Shown here piece after piece: positions 41,613 through 51,067 of a stretch of 64,000 nt of DNA. Source of the DNA: Streptomyces sp. HB132 (GTDB lineage Bacteria; Actinomycetota; Actinomycetes; Streptomycetales; Streptomycetaceae); NCBI RefSeq assembly GCF_016909575.1, contig NZ_JAFBGA010000008.1, positions 124,001 through 188,000 on the forward strand. Reading direction: 5' to 3'. The notes beneath the pieces were generated by a model. That model did not search any database, had not been told where the DNA came from, and worked only from the letters and a program-made list of their open reading frames with translations. The number at the start of each line of letters is the position of its first letter. The stretch's first letter is position 1. A program made the translations under genes and the position numbers.

Positions 41613-44600
41613 TCAGTCCTGGCTCCGGCTCTCCTCCACCAGCGCCGTCTGCATGAGACGCGGCCGGCGGCGCGCGATGTGGAGGGCCCGGCCCGGCGGG
41701 AGGTTGAGGGGCTTCGCGTCGCCGAAGAGGCGGCCCTCCGTGGGCGGGCAGGAGAGCAGGACCGCGGGGTTGTTGGCCTCGTCGAGCCGGCGGATGAGCC
41801 CGTCGCTGAGGCCGCGGCCGGCGCCCATGGCACTGCGGGCGACGACGAGGTGCAGACCCATCTCGAAGCCCAGGGTCAGATTCTCGAAGAGCGGTTCGAA
41901 GGGGCTCTGGAAGGAGTTGCCGGAGACCATGTCGTAGTCGTCGACGAGGACGAACAGGCGGGGGCCGGTCCACCAGTCGCACCTGCGCATACGGGCGGGT
42001 GCGATGTCGGCGCCGGGGACGCGGGACTTCATCGCGCGGGCCGCGCCCTCGATGGTCTCCTTGAGGTTGTCCAGGGAGATCACGTGCCCGATGCGGTACT
42101 CCTCGGGAATGGCACCGACCAGGGTGCGGCGGTAGTCCACCGCGATGATCTTCGCCTCCTCCGGGGTGTAGCGGGCGGTGATGTTCCTGGTGATGCCGCG
42201 CAGCAGGTTGGTCTTGCCGCTCTCGGTGTCGCCGACCACGATCAGGTGCGGCGTACGGCTGAAGTCGTGCCAGACCGGTTCCAGTGCGTCCTGGTCGATA
42301 CCGAGCGGGATACGCATGCCCCCGCCCTCGGTGGCCTCGGGCGCGGGGAGCTCGGCGGCCGGGAGCCTGTGCGGCAGCATACGGACCTGCGGGGCGGGTG
42401 CCCCCGTCCAGTGCCGGGAGATCTCCGCGACCAGGTGCGTGACTCCGTCGCCGAGGTCGTCCAGCGAGCCGCTGCCGTCCAGCCTGGGCAGGCCGGCGAG
42501 GAAGTGCATCTTGCTGTCCGCGGTGATGCCGCGGCCACCACTGCGCGGGACCGAGCGGGCCTTGCGGGTGTCGATCTCGGAGTCCATCGGGTCACCCATC
42601 CGCAGTTCGAGGCGGGTGGCCGCCTGGTCACGGACCTGGGCGGACAGCTCCACCCAGCGGGTGGTGGTGATGATCAGGTGGATGCCGTAGTTGAGTCCCC
42701 GGGCGGCGAGTTCGTTGAACTTCGGGATCAGGTCGTCGTAGTCCTGACGGACCGTGGACCAGCCGTCGACCACCATGAACACGTCGCCGAAGGGCTCGTC
42801 GGGGAACTCTCCGGCGGCCCGGCGGCGGCGGTAGGACTGCATGGAGTCCAGCGTGTGGTCCACGAAGAACTGCTCGCGGCGGGCGAGCAGCGTCATCACC
42901 TCGGCGACGGCCCGGTGCACCCGCTCCGGGTTGAGGCGTGCCGCGACCCCGCCGACGTGCGGAAGGGCGGCGAGCTGCGAGAGGCCGCCGCCGCCGAAGT
43001 CGAGGCAGTAGAACTGGATCTCGGCGGGGGTGTGGGTGAGGGCGAGGGCGGCGATCAGCGTGCGGGCCAGTGTGGACTTGCCGCTCTGCGAACCGCCAGC
43101 GACGGCGACGTGGCCGCCGGCTCCGGAGAGGTCCACGACCAGCGGGTCGCGGCGCTGCTCGAAGGGCTTGTCCACGAGACCGACAGGGACCCGCAGCCGA
43201 CCGGTGCCCGGCCACCCGGCGGCGGTCAGGCCGCGCTCAGGGTCGGACGTGATGCCGGGCAGCAGGACGTCCAGCGGGGAGGGCTCGTCCAGCGGCGGCA
43301 GCCACACCCGGTGGGCGGCCGGGCCGGAGCCGCGCAGCCGGTCGAGGGCCACGTCGAGCAGGGCCTCCTCCTCGCCCGTCTCCTCGGCTTCCGGCTCCGG
43401 CTCGGTAGCCGGGTCCAGGGTGCGCGGCACCACCCAGCCGCTGGTCCACGGCACCACCTGGCTGGCCACCCGGGCCTGGACCACCGCGCCGGTGCGGCGC
43501 CCGTACGTGCCGGACGAGTAGGCGGCGCGGAAACGCGTGAGGGCCTCCACCCCGGACTTCAGGTATCCGCTGCCCGGCTGGGCCGGCAGCTCGTAGGCGT
43601 CCGGTACGCCGAGTACCCCGCGGCTCTCCATGGCGGAGAAGGTACGCAGACCGATGCGGTACGACAGGTGGCTCTCGAGCTGGTGCATGCGGCCCTCGTC
43701 GAGGCGCTGCGAGGCCAGCAGCAGATGCACCCCGAGGGAGCGGCCGAGCCGTCCGATCATCACGAACAGGTCCATGAACTCCCGGTGCGCGGACAGCAGC
43801 TCACTGAACTCGTCCACCACCACGAAGAGGCTGGGCAGCGGGGTGAGGTCCGCACCCCCGGCGCGGGCGCGCTCGTACTCCAGGGCGGAGGTGTAGTTGC
43901 CGGCGGAACGCAGCAGTTCCTGGCGCCGGATGAGTTCACCGTGCAGGGCGTCCTGCATGCGCTCGACCAGGGCGACCTCGTCGGCGAGGTTCGTGATGAC
44001 GGCGGAGGTGTGCGGGAGTTCCTCCAGACCGAGGAAGGTGGCTCCGCCCTTGAAGTCGACCAGGATGAAGTTGAGGGTCTCGGAGGAGTTGGTCAGGGCG
44101 AGACCCAGGACGAGGGTGCGCAGGAGCTCGCTCTTGCCGGAGCCGGTGGCACCGATGAGCATGCCGTGCGGGCCCATGCCTCCCTGCGCGGACTCCTTGA
44201 TGTCGAGGTCCACCGGGCGGCCGTCCACGCCGACCGCGATCGGCACCCGCAGCCGCGTGGAGCCGGTGTGCCGGTTGAAGAGGGTGTGCGGGTCGTGCCG
44301 GTGCAGGTCGGGGATGCCGAGCAGCGTGGTCAGCTCCACGTCCGTGTCCATCGGCTGCGCGATGTCCGTGCCCAGGCTCATCCGGCGGGGGGTGATCAGC
44401 CGGGCCAGCGACTCCGCGCCGAGCAGGCCGAGCCGGTCGGGCCGGCCGAGCGGCACGGAGCGCTCCTTGCGGCTGCGGTCGGTGCGCACCAGGCTCACCT
44501 GGTCGGTGCCGACGGTCAGCCTCAGGGTGTTGCGGCCGGGGCGCCAGCGCAGCGCCCCGGATATGTCGAGGGTCAGGGCGTTGCGGTAGCCGTGCCCCTC

Positions 44601-45665
44601 CCAGCGGTGGCCCTCGGGCACGGTGACGCCGTCCAGGACGACGATCGTGTACGGCTCGTCGCGGCCGGGGCGCGCTTCCGGGTCGAAGCCGGGACGCTCG
44701 GCGAACTCGGCACCGAGGAGGTCGTCGAGTTCGGTGACGTCGGCGGTGATCCGGCGGGCCTGGCCGGCGCCGTCCTCCTCGTACGGGTCCAGAGTGTGCG
44801 GAAGCCACTTGACCCATTCCCAGTCGGGCCGCCGCTCGTCGCTGACGCAGAGGGCGATCCACAACTCCTCGGGTGCGTGGAACACCGCGAGCTGCCCGAG
44901 CATGGCGCGCACCAGGGCGCGTACCGCTTCGGTGCCGGGGCCCTCGCCTGCCTCCCCGGGCGGCGCGGTGCCCTGCTCGGCGGTGTCCTGGCCGGGTGTC
45001 TCCTCGGGGCGCAGCAGGATCCGGGCGGAGGAACGCAGGTAGAGGCCGAGGGGCTGCCCGGGGATGGTGGAGTAGGCGCGGACGAAGCGGCGCAGGGCGT
45101 GCGCGCAGAGGGGTTCGAGGTCCTCCACCGGGCGCGTGGAGACCGGGTTCAGGGTGAGTGCGAGCTGCTGCTCGCCGACCGCGAGCCGGACCTCGCCGAA
45201 GTCCTCGTCGGCCGGGCGGCGTTCCCACAGACGTGAGGTGCGGGCCAGTGAGCGCAGCGACGAGGGCTCCGGGTGACGCCAGGCGAGTGCCCGCTGCTGC
45301 TCCGTGATGGTGGTGCGGACCCGCTTGCGGATCTGTGCCAGGTACCGCAGGTAGTCGCGGCGCTCACCCTTGAGGCGCTGCTTGCGCTCACTGGAGCGGC
45401 GCATCAGCTGGCCCAGCAGCATGGCACCGGCGGAGAGCGCCATGACGCCCATCGCCAGGTACATGAAGACGCCGTTCCCGCCGCCGGGGCGCAGGAACAT
45501 CAGCATCATCGAAACCGACATCAACGCCATCGGCAGATAGGTCCAGATCGCCGAGGTGTCGGGCACCGTCTCGGCGAGGACCGGCGGTTCCTGGAGGGTC
45601 AATTGCCCTTCGGGCATCTCCGGCCCGCGCCTGCGGGCCGGGCGACGAAACAGCACGACACTCAA
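41613..45665 (-). CDS. eccC: Type VII secretion ATPase EccC (FtsK/SpoIIIE family)
   Basis: A 1350-residue protein of the single-chain EccC kind. Two membrane helices lie near residues 42-85 (WTYLPMALMSVSMMLMF and VFMYLAMGVMALSAGAMLL). Three FtsK/SpoIIIE ATPase domains have Walker A motifs at about 504 (GATGSGKSELL), 858 (GGSQSGKSTLA) and 1147 (GDTESGKTNLL); the first has FVVVDEFSELL as Walker B. It is the motor and substrate-recognition hub of the T7SS, reading the C-terminal signal of Esx-type substrates. The start is TTG at 45665 with GGAGG ten bases upstream; GTG at 45656 is an alternative. It is transcribed divergently from eccD, unlike the usual co-linear order. Confidence 0.93.
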   Translation of the reverse strand: MSVVLFRRPARRRGPEMPEGQLTLQEPPVLAETVPDTSAIWTYLPMALMSVSMMLMFLRPGGGNGVFMYLAMGVMALSAGAMLLGQLMRRSSERKQRLKGERRDYLRYLAQIRKRVRTTITEQQRALAWRHPEPSSLRSLARTSRLWERRPADEDFGEVRLAVGEQQLALTLNPVSTRPVEDLEPLCAHALRRFVRAYSTIPGQPLGLYLRSSARILLRPEETPGQDTAEQGTAPPGEAGEGPGTEAVRALVRAMLGQLAVFHAPEELWIALCVSDERRPDWEWVKWLPHTLDPYEEDGAGQARRITADVTELDDLLGAEFAERPGFDPEARPGRDEPYTIVVLDGVTVPEGHRWEGHGYRNALTLDISGALRWRPGRNTLRLTVGTDQVSLVRTDRSRKERSVPLGRPDRLGLLGAESLARLITPRRMSLGTDIAQPMDTDVELTTLLGIPDLHRHDPHTLFNRHTGSTRLRVPIAVGVDGRPVDLDIKESAQGGMGPHGMLIGATGSGKSELLRTLVLGLALTNSSETLNFILVDFKGGATFLGLEELPHTSAVITNLADEVALVERMQDALHGELIRRQELLRSAGNYTSALEYERARAGGADLTPLPSLFVVVDEFSELLSAHREFMDLFVMIGRLGRSLGVHLLLASQRLDEGRMHQLESHLSYRIGLRTFSAMESRGVLGVPDAYELPAQPGSGYLKSGVEALTRFRAAYSSGTYGRRTGAVVQARVASQVVPWTSGWVVPRTLDPATEPEPEAEETGEEEALLDVALDRLRGSGPAAHRVWLPPLDEPSPLDVLLPGITSDPERGLTAAGWPGTGRLRVPVGLVDKPFEQRRDPLVVDLSGAGGHVAVAGGSQSGKSTLARTLIAALALTHTPAEIQFYCLDFGGGGLSQLAALPHVGGVAARLNPERVHRAVAEVMTLLARREQFFVDHTLDSMQSYRRRRAAGEFPDEPFGDVFMVVDGWSTVRQDYDDLIPKFNELAARGLNYGIHLIITTTRWVELSAQVRDQAATRLELRMGDPMDSEIDTRKARSVPRSGGRGITADSKMHFLAGLPRLDGSGSLDDLGDGVTHLVAEISRHWTGAPAPQVRMLPHRLPAAELPAPEATEGGGMRIPLGIDQDALEPVWHDFSRTPHLIVVGDTESGKTNLLRGITRNITARYTPEEAKIIAVDYRRTLVGAIPEEYRIGHVISLDNLKETIEGAARAMKSRVPGADIAPARMRRCDWWTGPRLFVLVDDYDMVSGNSFQSPFEPLFENLTLGFEMGLHLVVARSAMGAGRGLSDGLIRRLDEANNPAVLLSCPPTEGRLFGDAKPLNLPPGRALHIARRRPRLMQTALVEESRSQD

Positions 45666-46077
45666 GGGAACTGAACCTCCGGTTCACTGACTCTCCGGCC
45701 CGCACCGGAATTCCGGCGCACCCGGCGGTGGAAAAGGCCGCACCGCACTGATTCTCCGGGCCCCGCGTGACGCGCGGTGAACGCCGGATGAATGTTTCGA
45801 GCGGATGGCCGGGTGCGGTCAACTTCGGTGATGGCCAACCACATACCGGATAAATGGTGTCCGGTCCGCAGCACGACCCCGTGGTCGTAGGCAGTAGTGT
45901 GCATTCACGGAACGCGACCTGTCCACGCGGGAGTGGTCGTCGCCGGGCCCCGCGGAGGCAAATTCCGCGCCCGGCCCCCCGGTTCGCGGCCGCGCGGACC
46001 TTCCGTACTGTTCGCACATCCCCTCTCGCGGGGAAGTCCTCCCTGTCAAAGCCTTTCGGAAGACGAGAGTTCAGCTG
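45666..46077. other. Divergent eccC-eccD intergenic region
   Basis: 412 bases with lower GC than its surroundings around 45780-45900. A short inverted repeat (ACCGGA and TCCGGT, separated by 9 bases) lies near 45846-45866. I see no convincing -35/-10 pair, and no reading frame on either strand has a ribosome site. Confidence 0.4.
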
Positions 46078-47487
46078 ATGACCGACAGCGCGGTGGCCGA
46101 ATCGTGCCGCCTGACCGTACGTGCACCGAGCGTCAGCATCGATCTGGCGGTGCCCGCCGACGTACCCGTCGCCGATCTGCTGCCCACACTGCTGCGTTAC
46201 GTCGGCGAGGAGGCCGAGGAGGCCGGACTCGACCACGCCGGCTGGGTGCTCCAGCGACTGGGTGACGCCCCGCTCGACGAGGAGACCACCCTGGCGCGGG
46301 CCGGGCTGGCCGACGGCGCCGTGCTCTACCTGCGCCCGCACACCGAGGCGCTGCCCGAGGCGCGCCTCGACGACCTGGTGGACGGCATCGCCGAGACCGT
46401 GGGCCGACGGCTGCGCACGTGGTCGCCCGGCGCGGCCCGTGGCCTGCTGGTGGGCACCGCGGTGGCGACCGTGGCTACCGCCCTCGTGCTGGTCTTCTGG
46501 CCGGGCGTGACGACCAGCTCGGGTGCTTCCCGGGCGGCCTGCGCGGCCGTGGTCGGGCTGCTCCTCCTCGCGGGGGCGGGCTCCGCCAGCCGCGCGGTCG
46601 GTGACCGCCTCTCGGCGACCGCGCTCGGCCTGCTGGTCGCACCGTGCCTGGCGCTGGTCGGCTGGGTGCTGCCCGGCGGAGACCTGACCGGCCCCGACGC
46701 GGAACAGGTCGCCGGCGCCCGGCTCCTCGCCGCGGGCGCCGCGGGTGCGGGAGGAGCGGTCCTGGCGCTCGCCGCCACCGCGGTCGGCGCCCCCGCCCTG
46801 CTGGCCACCGCGATGGTCGCGGTGGCCACGGCGATCGCCGGGGCACTGATGGGATACACCGGCCTGGACGTGCCGGCCGCGGTGGCGCTGGTGGCGACGG
46901 TGATCGTCCTCGCCGCCGGGGCGGTCGCACCGTTCGCCTTCAAGCTGGCCGGGATGCGGATGCCGGCGCTTCCGTCCACCGCCGGACAGCTCCAGGAGGG
47001 CATCGACCCCTACGTGGGTGACGAGGTCGCCGAACGCACCGAACTGGCAGGCCGCTGGGTCACCGCACTCTTCGCCGCCACCGGCACCATCGCCGCGGCC
47101 GCCCTGGTGGTCCTCGCCGAGAAGCCGAACCTGCCCGAGGTGCTGACCGGACTCGCGCTGAGCCTCCTGCTGCTCCTTCACAGCCGGGGTCTGGTGCACA
47201 TCGGCCAGCGGCTGACCCTGGCGCTGCCCGGGACCCTGGGGCTGCTGCTGATGGCCCGGGCCTGGGCGTTCGACAGCGGAGCGGACGGCCGGGTGGTGGT
47301 CTTCGGCGTGCTGCTCGCCGCAGCGGCGGGGCTCGTCGTCGCGTCCTGGACGCTGCCCGGCCGCCGGGTCCTGCCGTACTGGGGCCGTGCGGCGGAGCTG
47401 GCGCACACCGGCCTCGCCGTCGCGCTGCTGCCGTTCACCCTCTGGGTGGCGGGACTCTTCGGCTGGCTGCGCGGCCTGTTCGGCTGA
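46078..47487 (+). CDS. eccD: Type VII secretion integral membrane protein EccD
   Basis: A 469-residue protein. The first ~85 residues form a ubiquitin-like (YukD) domain (CRLTVRAPSVSIDLAVPADV, ending LYLRPH), and the rest is a bundle of about eleven hydrophobic helices, from LLVGTAVATVATALVLVFW near 122 to the C-terminal LLPFTLWVAGLFGWLRGLFG. EccD forms the central membrane core of the T7SS complex with EccB and EccC. eccB follows after 47 bases on the same strand. The start at ATG 46078 lacks a strong ribosome site; the frame fits family length. Confidence 0.92.
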   Translation: MTDSAVAESCRLTVRAPSVSIDLAVPADVPVADLLPTLLRYVGEEAEEAGLDHAGWVLQRLGDAPLDEETTLARAGLADGAVLYLRPHTEALPEARLDDLVDGIAETVGRRLRTWSPGAARGLLVGTAVATVATALVLVFWPGVTTSSGASRAACAAVVGLLLLAGAGSASRAVGDRLSATALGLLVAPCLALVGWVLPGGDLTGPDAEQVAGARLLAAGAAGAGGAVLALAATAVGAPALLATAMVAVATAIAGALMGYTGLDVPAAVALVATVIVLAAGAVAPFAFKLAGMRMPALPSTAGQLQEGIDPYVGDEVAERTELAGRWVTALFAATGTIAAAALVVLAEKPNLPEVLTGLALSLLLLLHSRGLVHIGQRLTLALPGTLGLLLMARAWAFDSGADGRVVVFGVLLAAAAGLVVASWTLPGRRVLPYWGRAAELAHTGLAVALLPFTLWVAGLFGWLRGLFG

Positions 47488-47534
47488 TGACGACAGCCGG
47501 ACGCCGTTACAAGAGAACGAGTTGAGGAGAGGCT

Positions 47535-49145
47535 GTGCAGTCCAAGCGCGACCAGGTACAGGCCCACGGTTTCATGATGGGCAGGCTCAGCTCGGGCCTG
47601 CTGACGGCCGACCCGGACGCCCCGGAGAGCCCGCTCGGGCGCACCACCCGGGGTGTGGTCTTCGGCGTGCTGGTGACCGTCCTGATCGGCGCGGGGGCCA
47701 CCGTGTACGGGTTGCTGCGCCCCGGCGGCAACGACGGCTGGCGTGACGCGAGGAACCTGGTGGTCAACAGGGACACCGGGGCCCGGTACCTGTGGACCGG
47801 CACCGACGGCGTGCTGCACCCGGTGCGCAACTACGCCTCGGCGCGCCTGATCGGTGGCTCGGACCTTCCCACCGTGGACGTCGCCACCGCCTCGCTGCAG
47901 GACATACCCGTGGGGTCCCCGGCCGGCATCCCCGGCGCGCCGGACACCCTGCCCGGACCCGGACAGCTCGACGAAGGTGCCTGGCACATGTGCGTCACCG
48001 GGCCGGGCGGGGCGCTGGCCAGCACCTCCGGTGCCGCGGCGGGCGCCGGGGTGGAGAAGCCGGGCGCCACCACCGTGGTCGCCGGGGCACCCCTGGACTC
48101 GCGCGGAGTGGGAGCCGACCGCGGGGTGCTCGTCCGCGGCCCGGACCGCACCGAGTACCTGGTGTGGCGGGGCAGCAGGCTGGCGCTGGACCGTGCCTCC
48201 GACGCCCGTACCGCCCTCGGTTACGGCTCCGAGCGGCCCATGCCGGTCTCGGCGGCCTTCCTCGACGCCCTGGCCCCCGGCCCCGCCCTGAAGCCGCCCG
48301 AGGTCGAGGGGCGCGGCGGGGAAGGACCGGTGCTCGGCGGTGAAGCCAGCCGGACCGGCCAGCTGTTCAAGGTCAGCGTGCCCGGCGGAGGCAGTACGTA
48401 CCACCTGCTGCGGAAGGACGGCCTGGTGCCGCTGACCCGGCTCGGCGCCGCGCTCGTGCTGGGCGACCCGGCCACCCAGAAGGACGCCTACGAGGGGCGG
48501 TCGCCCGAGGTGCGCGCGCTCGGCGCGGACGCGCTGCGCGAGCACAGGGCGCAGGACTCCGGCACCGCCGGGTCCGCGGAGCTGCCCGAGACGCCACCGG
48601 TCCCGCAGTCGGCGCCGCGCGGTACCGCGCTCTGCGCCCAGGTGGACGGCGACAACGGTGGCGCGCGGATCAAGTCGGTGCTGGTACCGCTGGCCGAGCT
48701 CGCCCCGGTCGCCGTGTCGGAGGGAACCGCCCAGCCGCTGAAGGCGGCCTGCGTCAGGACGGACGCCACGGTGGTGCGTCCCGGGCACGGAGCTCTCGTC
48801 CGGGCGCTGCACGCGAGCGGTGCCGCGCACGCCGGCACCACCTACCTGGTGGCGGAGAACGGCGTGAAGTACCGGGTTTCGGCCAAGGACTCCCTGGCGG
48901 CGCTCGGTTACGCGGACGGAGACATCAGCTCGGTCCCCGCACCCCTGCTGGCAACCCTCCCGACCGGCGCCGACCTGGACCCGGCGGCCGCGTCCGGTGC
49001 AGCGCAGACCAAGGTCACGGCTCCGCAGTGCGGTGCCGACGAGCCGGAGGGGCAAGGCGGCGAGAAGGGCGAGAAGGGCGAAGCGGAGCGGGTGGACCAG
49101 GCTGCCGCGGAGGGCGGGGCCAAGGCGGCCGGCTCCACGTCCTGA
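47535..49145 (+). CDS. eccB: Type VII secretion protein EccB
   Basis: A 536-residue protein from GTG 47535 (GAGGAGAG just upstream). The characteristic N-terminus (SKRDQVQAHGFMMGRLSSGL) is followed by one membrane helix at about 38-62 (GVVFGVLVTVLIGAGATVY) and a large extracytoplasmic EccB fold with internal repeats containing YLVWRG, YHLLRK and YLVAENGVKY. The C-terminus is charged and low-complexity. It is the second gene of the eccD-eccB unit. A hairpin terminator lies 170 bases after the stop. Confidence 0.92.
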   Translation: MQSKRDQVQAHGFMMGRLSSGLLTADPDAPESPLGRTTRGVVFGVLVTVLIGAGATVYGLLRPGGNDGWRDARNLVVNRDTGARYLWTGTDGVLHPVRNYASARLIGGSDLPTVDVATASLQDIPVGSPAGIPGAPDTLPGPGQLDEGAWHMCVTGPGGALASTSGAAAGAGVEKPGATTVVAGAPLDSRGVGADRGVLVRGPDRTEYLVWRGSRLALDRASDARTALGYGSERPMPVSAAFLDALAPGPALKPPEVEGRGGEGPVLGGEASRTGQLFKVSVPGGGSTYHLLRKDGLVPLTRLGAALVLGDPATQKDAYEGRSPEVRALGADALREHRAQDSGTAGSAELPETPPVPQSAPRGTALCAQVDGDNGGARIKSVLVPLAELAPVAVSEGTAQPLKAACVRTDATVVRPGHGALVRALHASGAAHAGTTYLVAENGVKYRVSAKDSLAALGYADGDISSVPAPLLATLPTGADLDPAAASGAAQTKVTAPQCGADEPEGQGGEKGEKGEAERVDQAAAEGGAKAAGSTS

Positions 49146-49612
49146 CACCTGGCGACCCGCTCCCGCGGCGTCGAAGAATGAGAAGCCGAGGGCAGTGGTG
49201 ACTTTATGCTGCGCTCTCGTCGCTCTCAGGTGGATTCGTCGTGCATCGGTCGCGGCGGGAAAGCTCAGAATTTGCTCAAACTTTCTTGGGCGCCACCCTC
49301 GCGGAGGCCCGTTCCTGAGAGACGCCCGTTTCACCTGAAACGGGCGTCTCCGGTGACCGTTCTCAGCGCGCCCGCGCCCGTTTCCTGACCGCATGATTCG
49401 GAACGGGGCGTTGGCGGCCCATCGGTCCTGTCCACTGGGTAACACACGTTCATTTCGCGGAAACATCTCGACAACTCCATTGCCCCGCAGGGATTCCGGC
49501 GAGCTGACCTATGCTCAAATCTCCCCAGCATCCGTTGCGCCGGACGGTGGATTCTCTTTAGCCTCAGCGGGCAACGGTGCGAGGAGACTCGCCTGAACGA
49601 AGGGAGCGTGAC
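49146..49612 (+). other. Intergenic region between eccB and the esx genes
   Basis: 467 bases. It contains the perfect palindrome at 49319-49350 and, at its end, GAAGGGAGC as the ribosome site of the first esx gene. Composition is less GC-rich around 49190-49290 and 49440-49560, where a promoter for the esx operon is expected, but I cannot name hexamers with confidence. Confidence 0.45.
49319..49350 (+). terminator. Perfect-stem terminator after eccB
   Basis: GAGACGCCCGTTTCA and its exact complement make a 15-bp stem with only CC between the arms. It separates the eccD-eccB unit from the highly expressed small secreted genes. Confidence 0.7.
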
Positions 49613-49948
49613 ATGGCGGACGGTTCCGGCAGGAAAGCGGAATATGCCAAGGGCTTGGGAGGTGTCTCCTCCCTGGAGTCGGCCCGGGCCGCGGTCGAGA
49701 AGATCCAGAACAACGTGGCCGAGGTCGCTGCGCGTTCGGGTGTCGGCGGCGACGAGGGCCAGGCTCTGCTGAAGCTCTTCCGCAGTTGGAACGGCGAAGC
49801 GCAGAAGGTCGTCGTCCAGATCAGCAAGATGATCGACGCGCTCCAGGAGAACGTGACCTCGGCCAACCGCCTGGCGAAGGAGAACCAGGACCTGACCGAG
49901 GTGCTCAACAGCAAGACCAGCCAGGGTGTCTTCGAAGCGCTGCGCTGA
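49613..49948 (+). CDS. ESAT-6/WXG100-like small T7SS protein (SWNGEA variant)
   Basis: A 111-residue all-helical protein with two long helices linked by RSWNGEA, a W-x-G turn. There is no signal peptide, as expected for an Esx substrate. The second helix (VVVQISKMIDALQENV) has the heptad-like pattern of the Esx dimer interface. It is longer than the usual ~100 residues at the N-terminus. Ribosome site GAAGGGAGC precedes ATG 49613. The next gene encodes a second WXG100 protein, so the two may form the secreted heterodimer. Confidence 0.8.
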   Translation: MADGSGRKAEYAKGLGGVSSLESARAAVEKIQNNVAEVAARSGVGGDEGQALLKLFRSWNGEAQKVVVQISKMIDALQENVTSANRLAKENQDLTEVLNSKTSQGVFEALR

Positions 49949-50040
49949 CCCAACCCCCAGCGGCACCCGGCCCCCTGCGAAGAGGCCGGCACCCGTGAGC
50001 TTCCCGGGCCTCGACGCCCGGCCACCCGAGAGGAGACGTC

Positions 50041-50349
50041 ATGGCCGACGGCATCATCGATGTGCAGTACGCCACGGTCCGGAACGCGATTGAGGAGCTG
50101 AAGGGCCAGACCCAGCAGATCATCACCACCCTCAACAACCTGGAGGACGAGCTGAAGCCGCTCGTCATGTCCTGGGAGGGTGACGACCAGCAGATGTACC
50201 GCGGAGTCCAGGCGGAGTGGGACCAGGCCACCAAGAACATGGCCCTGCTCCTGGGCGACAGCGGTGAACTGGTCCAGAGCATCCACGACAACCACTCCCG
50301 TGACGAGCGCAAGAGCGCCGACAACTGGGGCAATGTGCGAGCTCGCTGA
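50041..50349 (+). CDS. WXG100-family Esx protein
   Basis: A 102-residue WXG100 protein with two helices and the W-E-G turn in VMSWEGDDQQMY, the normal length and centre position. No signal peptide. A GAGGAG ribosome site lies seven bases before ATG 50041. It pairs with the SWNG protein encoded 92 bases upstream. Export through EccC is inferred from family. The C-terminal tail ends DNWGNVRAR. Confidence 0.88.
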   Translation: MADGIIDVQYATVRNAIEELKGQTQQIITTLNNLEDELKPLVMSWEGDDQQMYRGVQAEWDQATKNMALLLGDSGELVQSIHDNHSRDERKSADNWGNVRAR

Positions 50350-50480
50350 GGTCCTCCGTGCGGATCGCGCCGGGGTGTTCCCCGGCGCGATCCGCACGGC
50401 AGGTCCCCGGGGCCGGCCGGACTCCACTTCGTCCGGCCGGCCCGCGTTCCGTCCGGTACCGAACGGCAGGAGGACGTCCC

Positions 50481-50945
50481 ATGGCCGGTGAGAAGGCCGA
50501 CGTCAAGCATTTCGACCTCAAGCAGATGGAGAACTTCCGGGACAACGAGGTGCAGCCTGTGTACACCAAGGCGAAGAAGCACCGGGAGGACGGCGAGCCG
50601 CCCAACATCCGGCCACTCGGTGACCTCATCGACGGGCACACCAGCCCGGACAACCTCGTCCAGGGCCAGCAGCTCCTACGCATCGGCAAGATGGCCACCG
50701 AGGCCCTGGTCTCGGGCCCCAAGCTGATCGAAGGTGTCCGGACGGCGGCCGAGGCCATCGACAAGCTGCTCGGCGACCAGATGGAGCTCTTCAAGGAGCT
50801 GCAGGAAGCGCTCACCGAGACCATCGAAGAGGCCAACAAGACCAAGAACAAGAACCTGGACGCGATCGACGCCCAGACGCTGCTCCAGACCTTCGACGAG
50901 GTCGACACGCTCACCAGCGGGTCCTCGGAGACGAACGAGACCTGA
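50481..50945 (+). CDS. Small helical T7SS-locus protein
   Basis: A 154-residue acidic helical protein from ATG 50481 (AGGAGG upstream). It contains PLGDLIDGHTSPDNLVQG, which looks like a turn between helices, and a long C-terminal coiled coil (ELFKELQEALTETIEEANKT). There is no W-x-G turn, signal peptide or known family. Its place between the esx genes and the AAWKG-type protein suggests a substrate-specific partner or an extra substrate. Confidence 0.65.
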   Translation: MAGEKADVKHFDLKQMENFRDNEVQPVYTKAKKHREDGEPPNIRPLGDLIDGHTSPDNLVQGQQLLRIGKMATEALVSGPKLIEGVRTAAEAIDKLLGDQMELFKELQEALTETIEEANKTKNKNLDAIDAQTLLQTFDEVDTLTSGSSETNET

Positions 50946-51067
50946 TCCAGTGCCGTGCGAGGCGTCGGCGCCCCGCCCGGCACACGCTGTGAGAGAGACC
51001 CGGCTGCACGTCCACACGACGGGGCGGCGCGCCGGCGCGGACGACAACAGACCAGAAAGGGTCCCCG

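Noticed and set aside
41592-45236. Long plus-strand frame opposite eccC
   Set aside because: EccC on the minus strand has three Walker motifs and proper length; the plus frame has neither start signal nor family.
45846-45866. ACCGGA/TCCGGT inverted repeat as a regulator site for eccC-eccD
   Set aside because: Arms of six bases in GC-rich DNA are common by chance and no promoter elements align with it.
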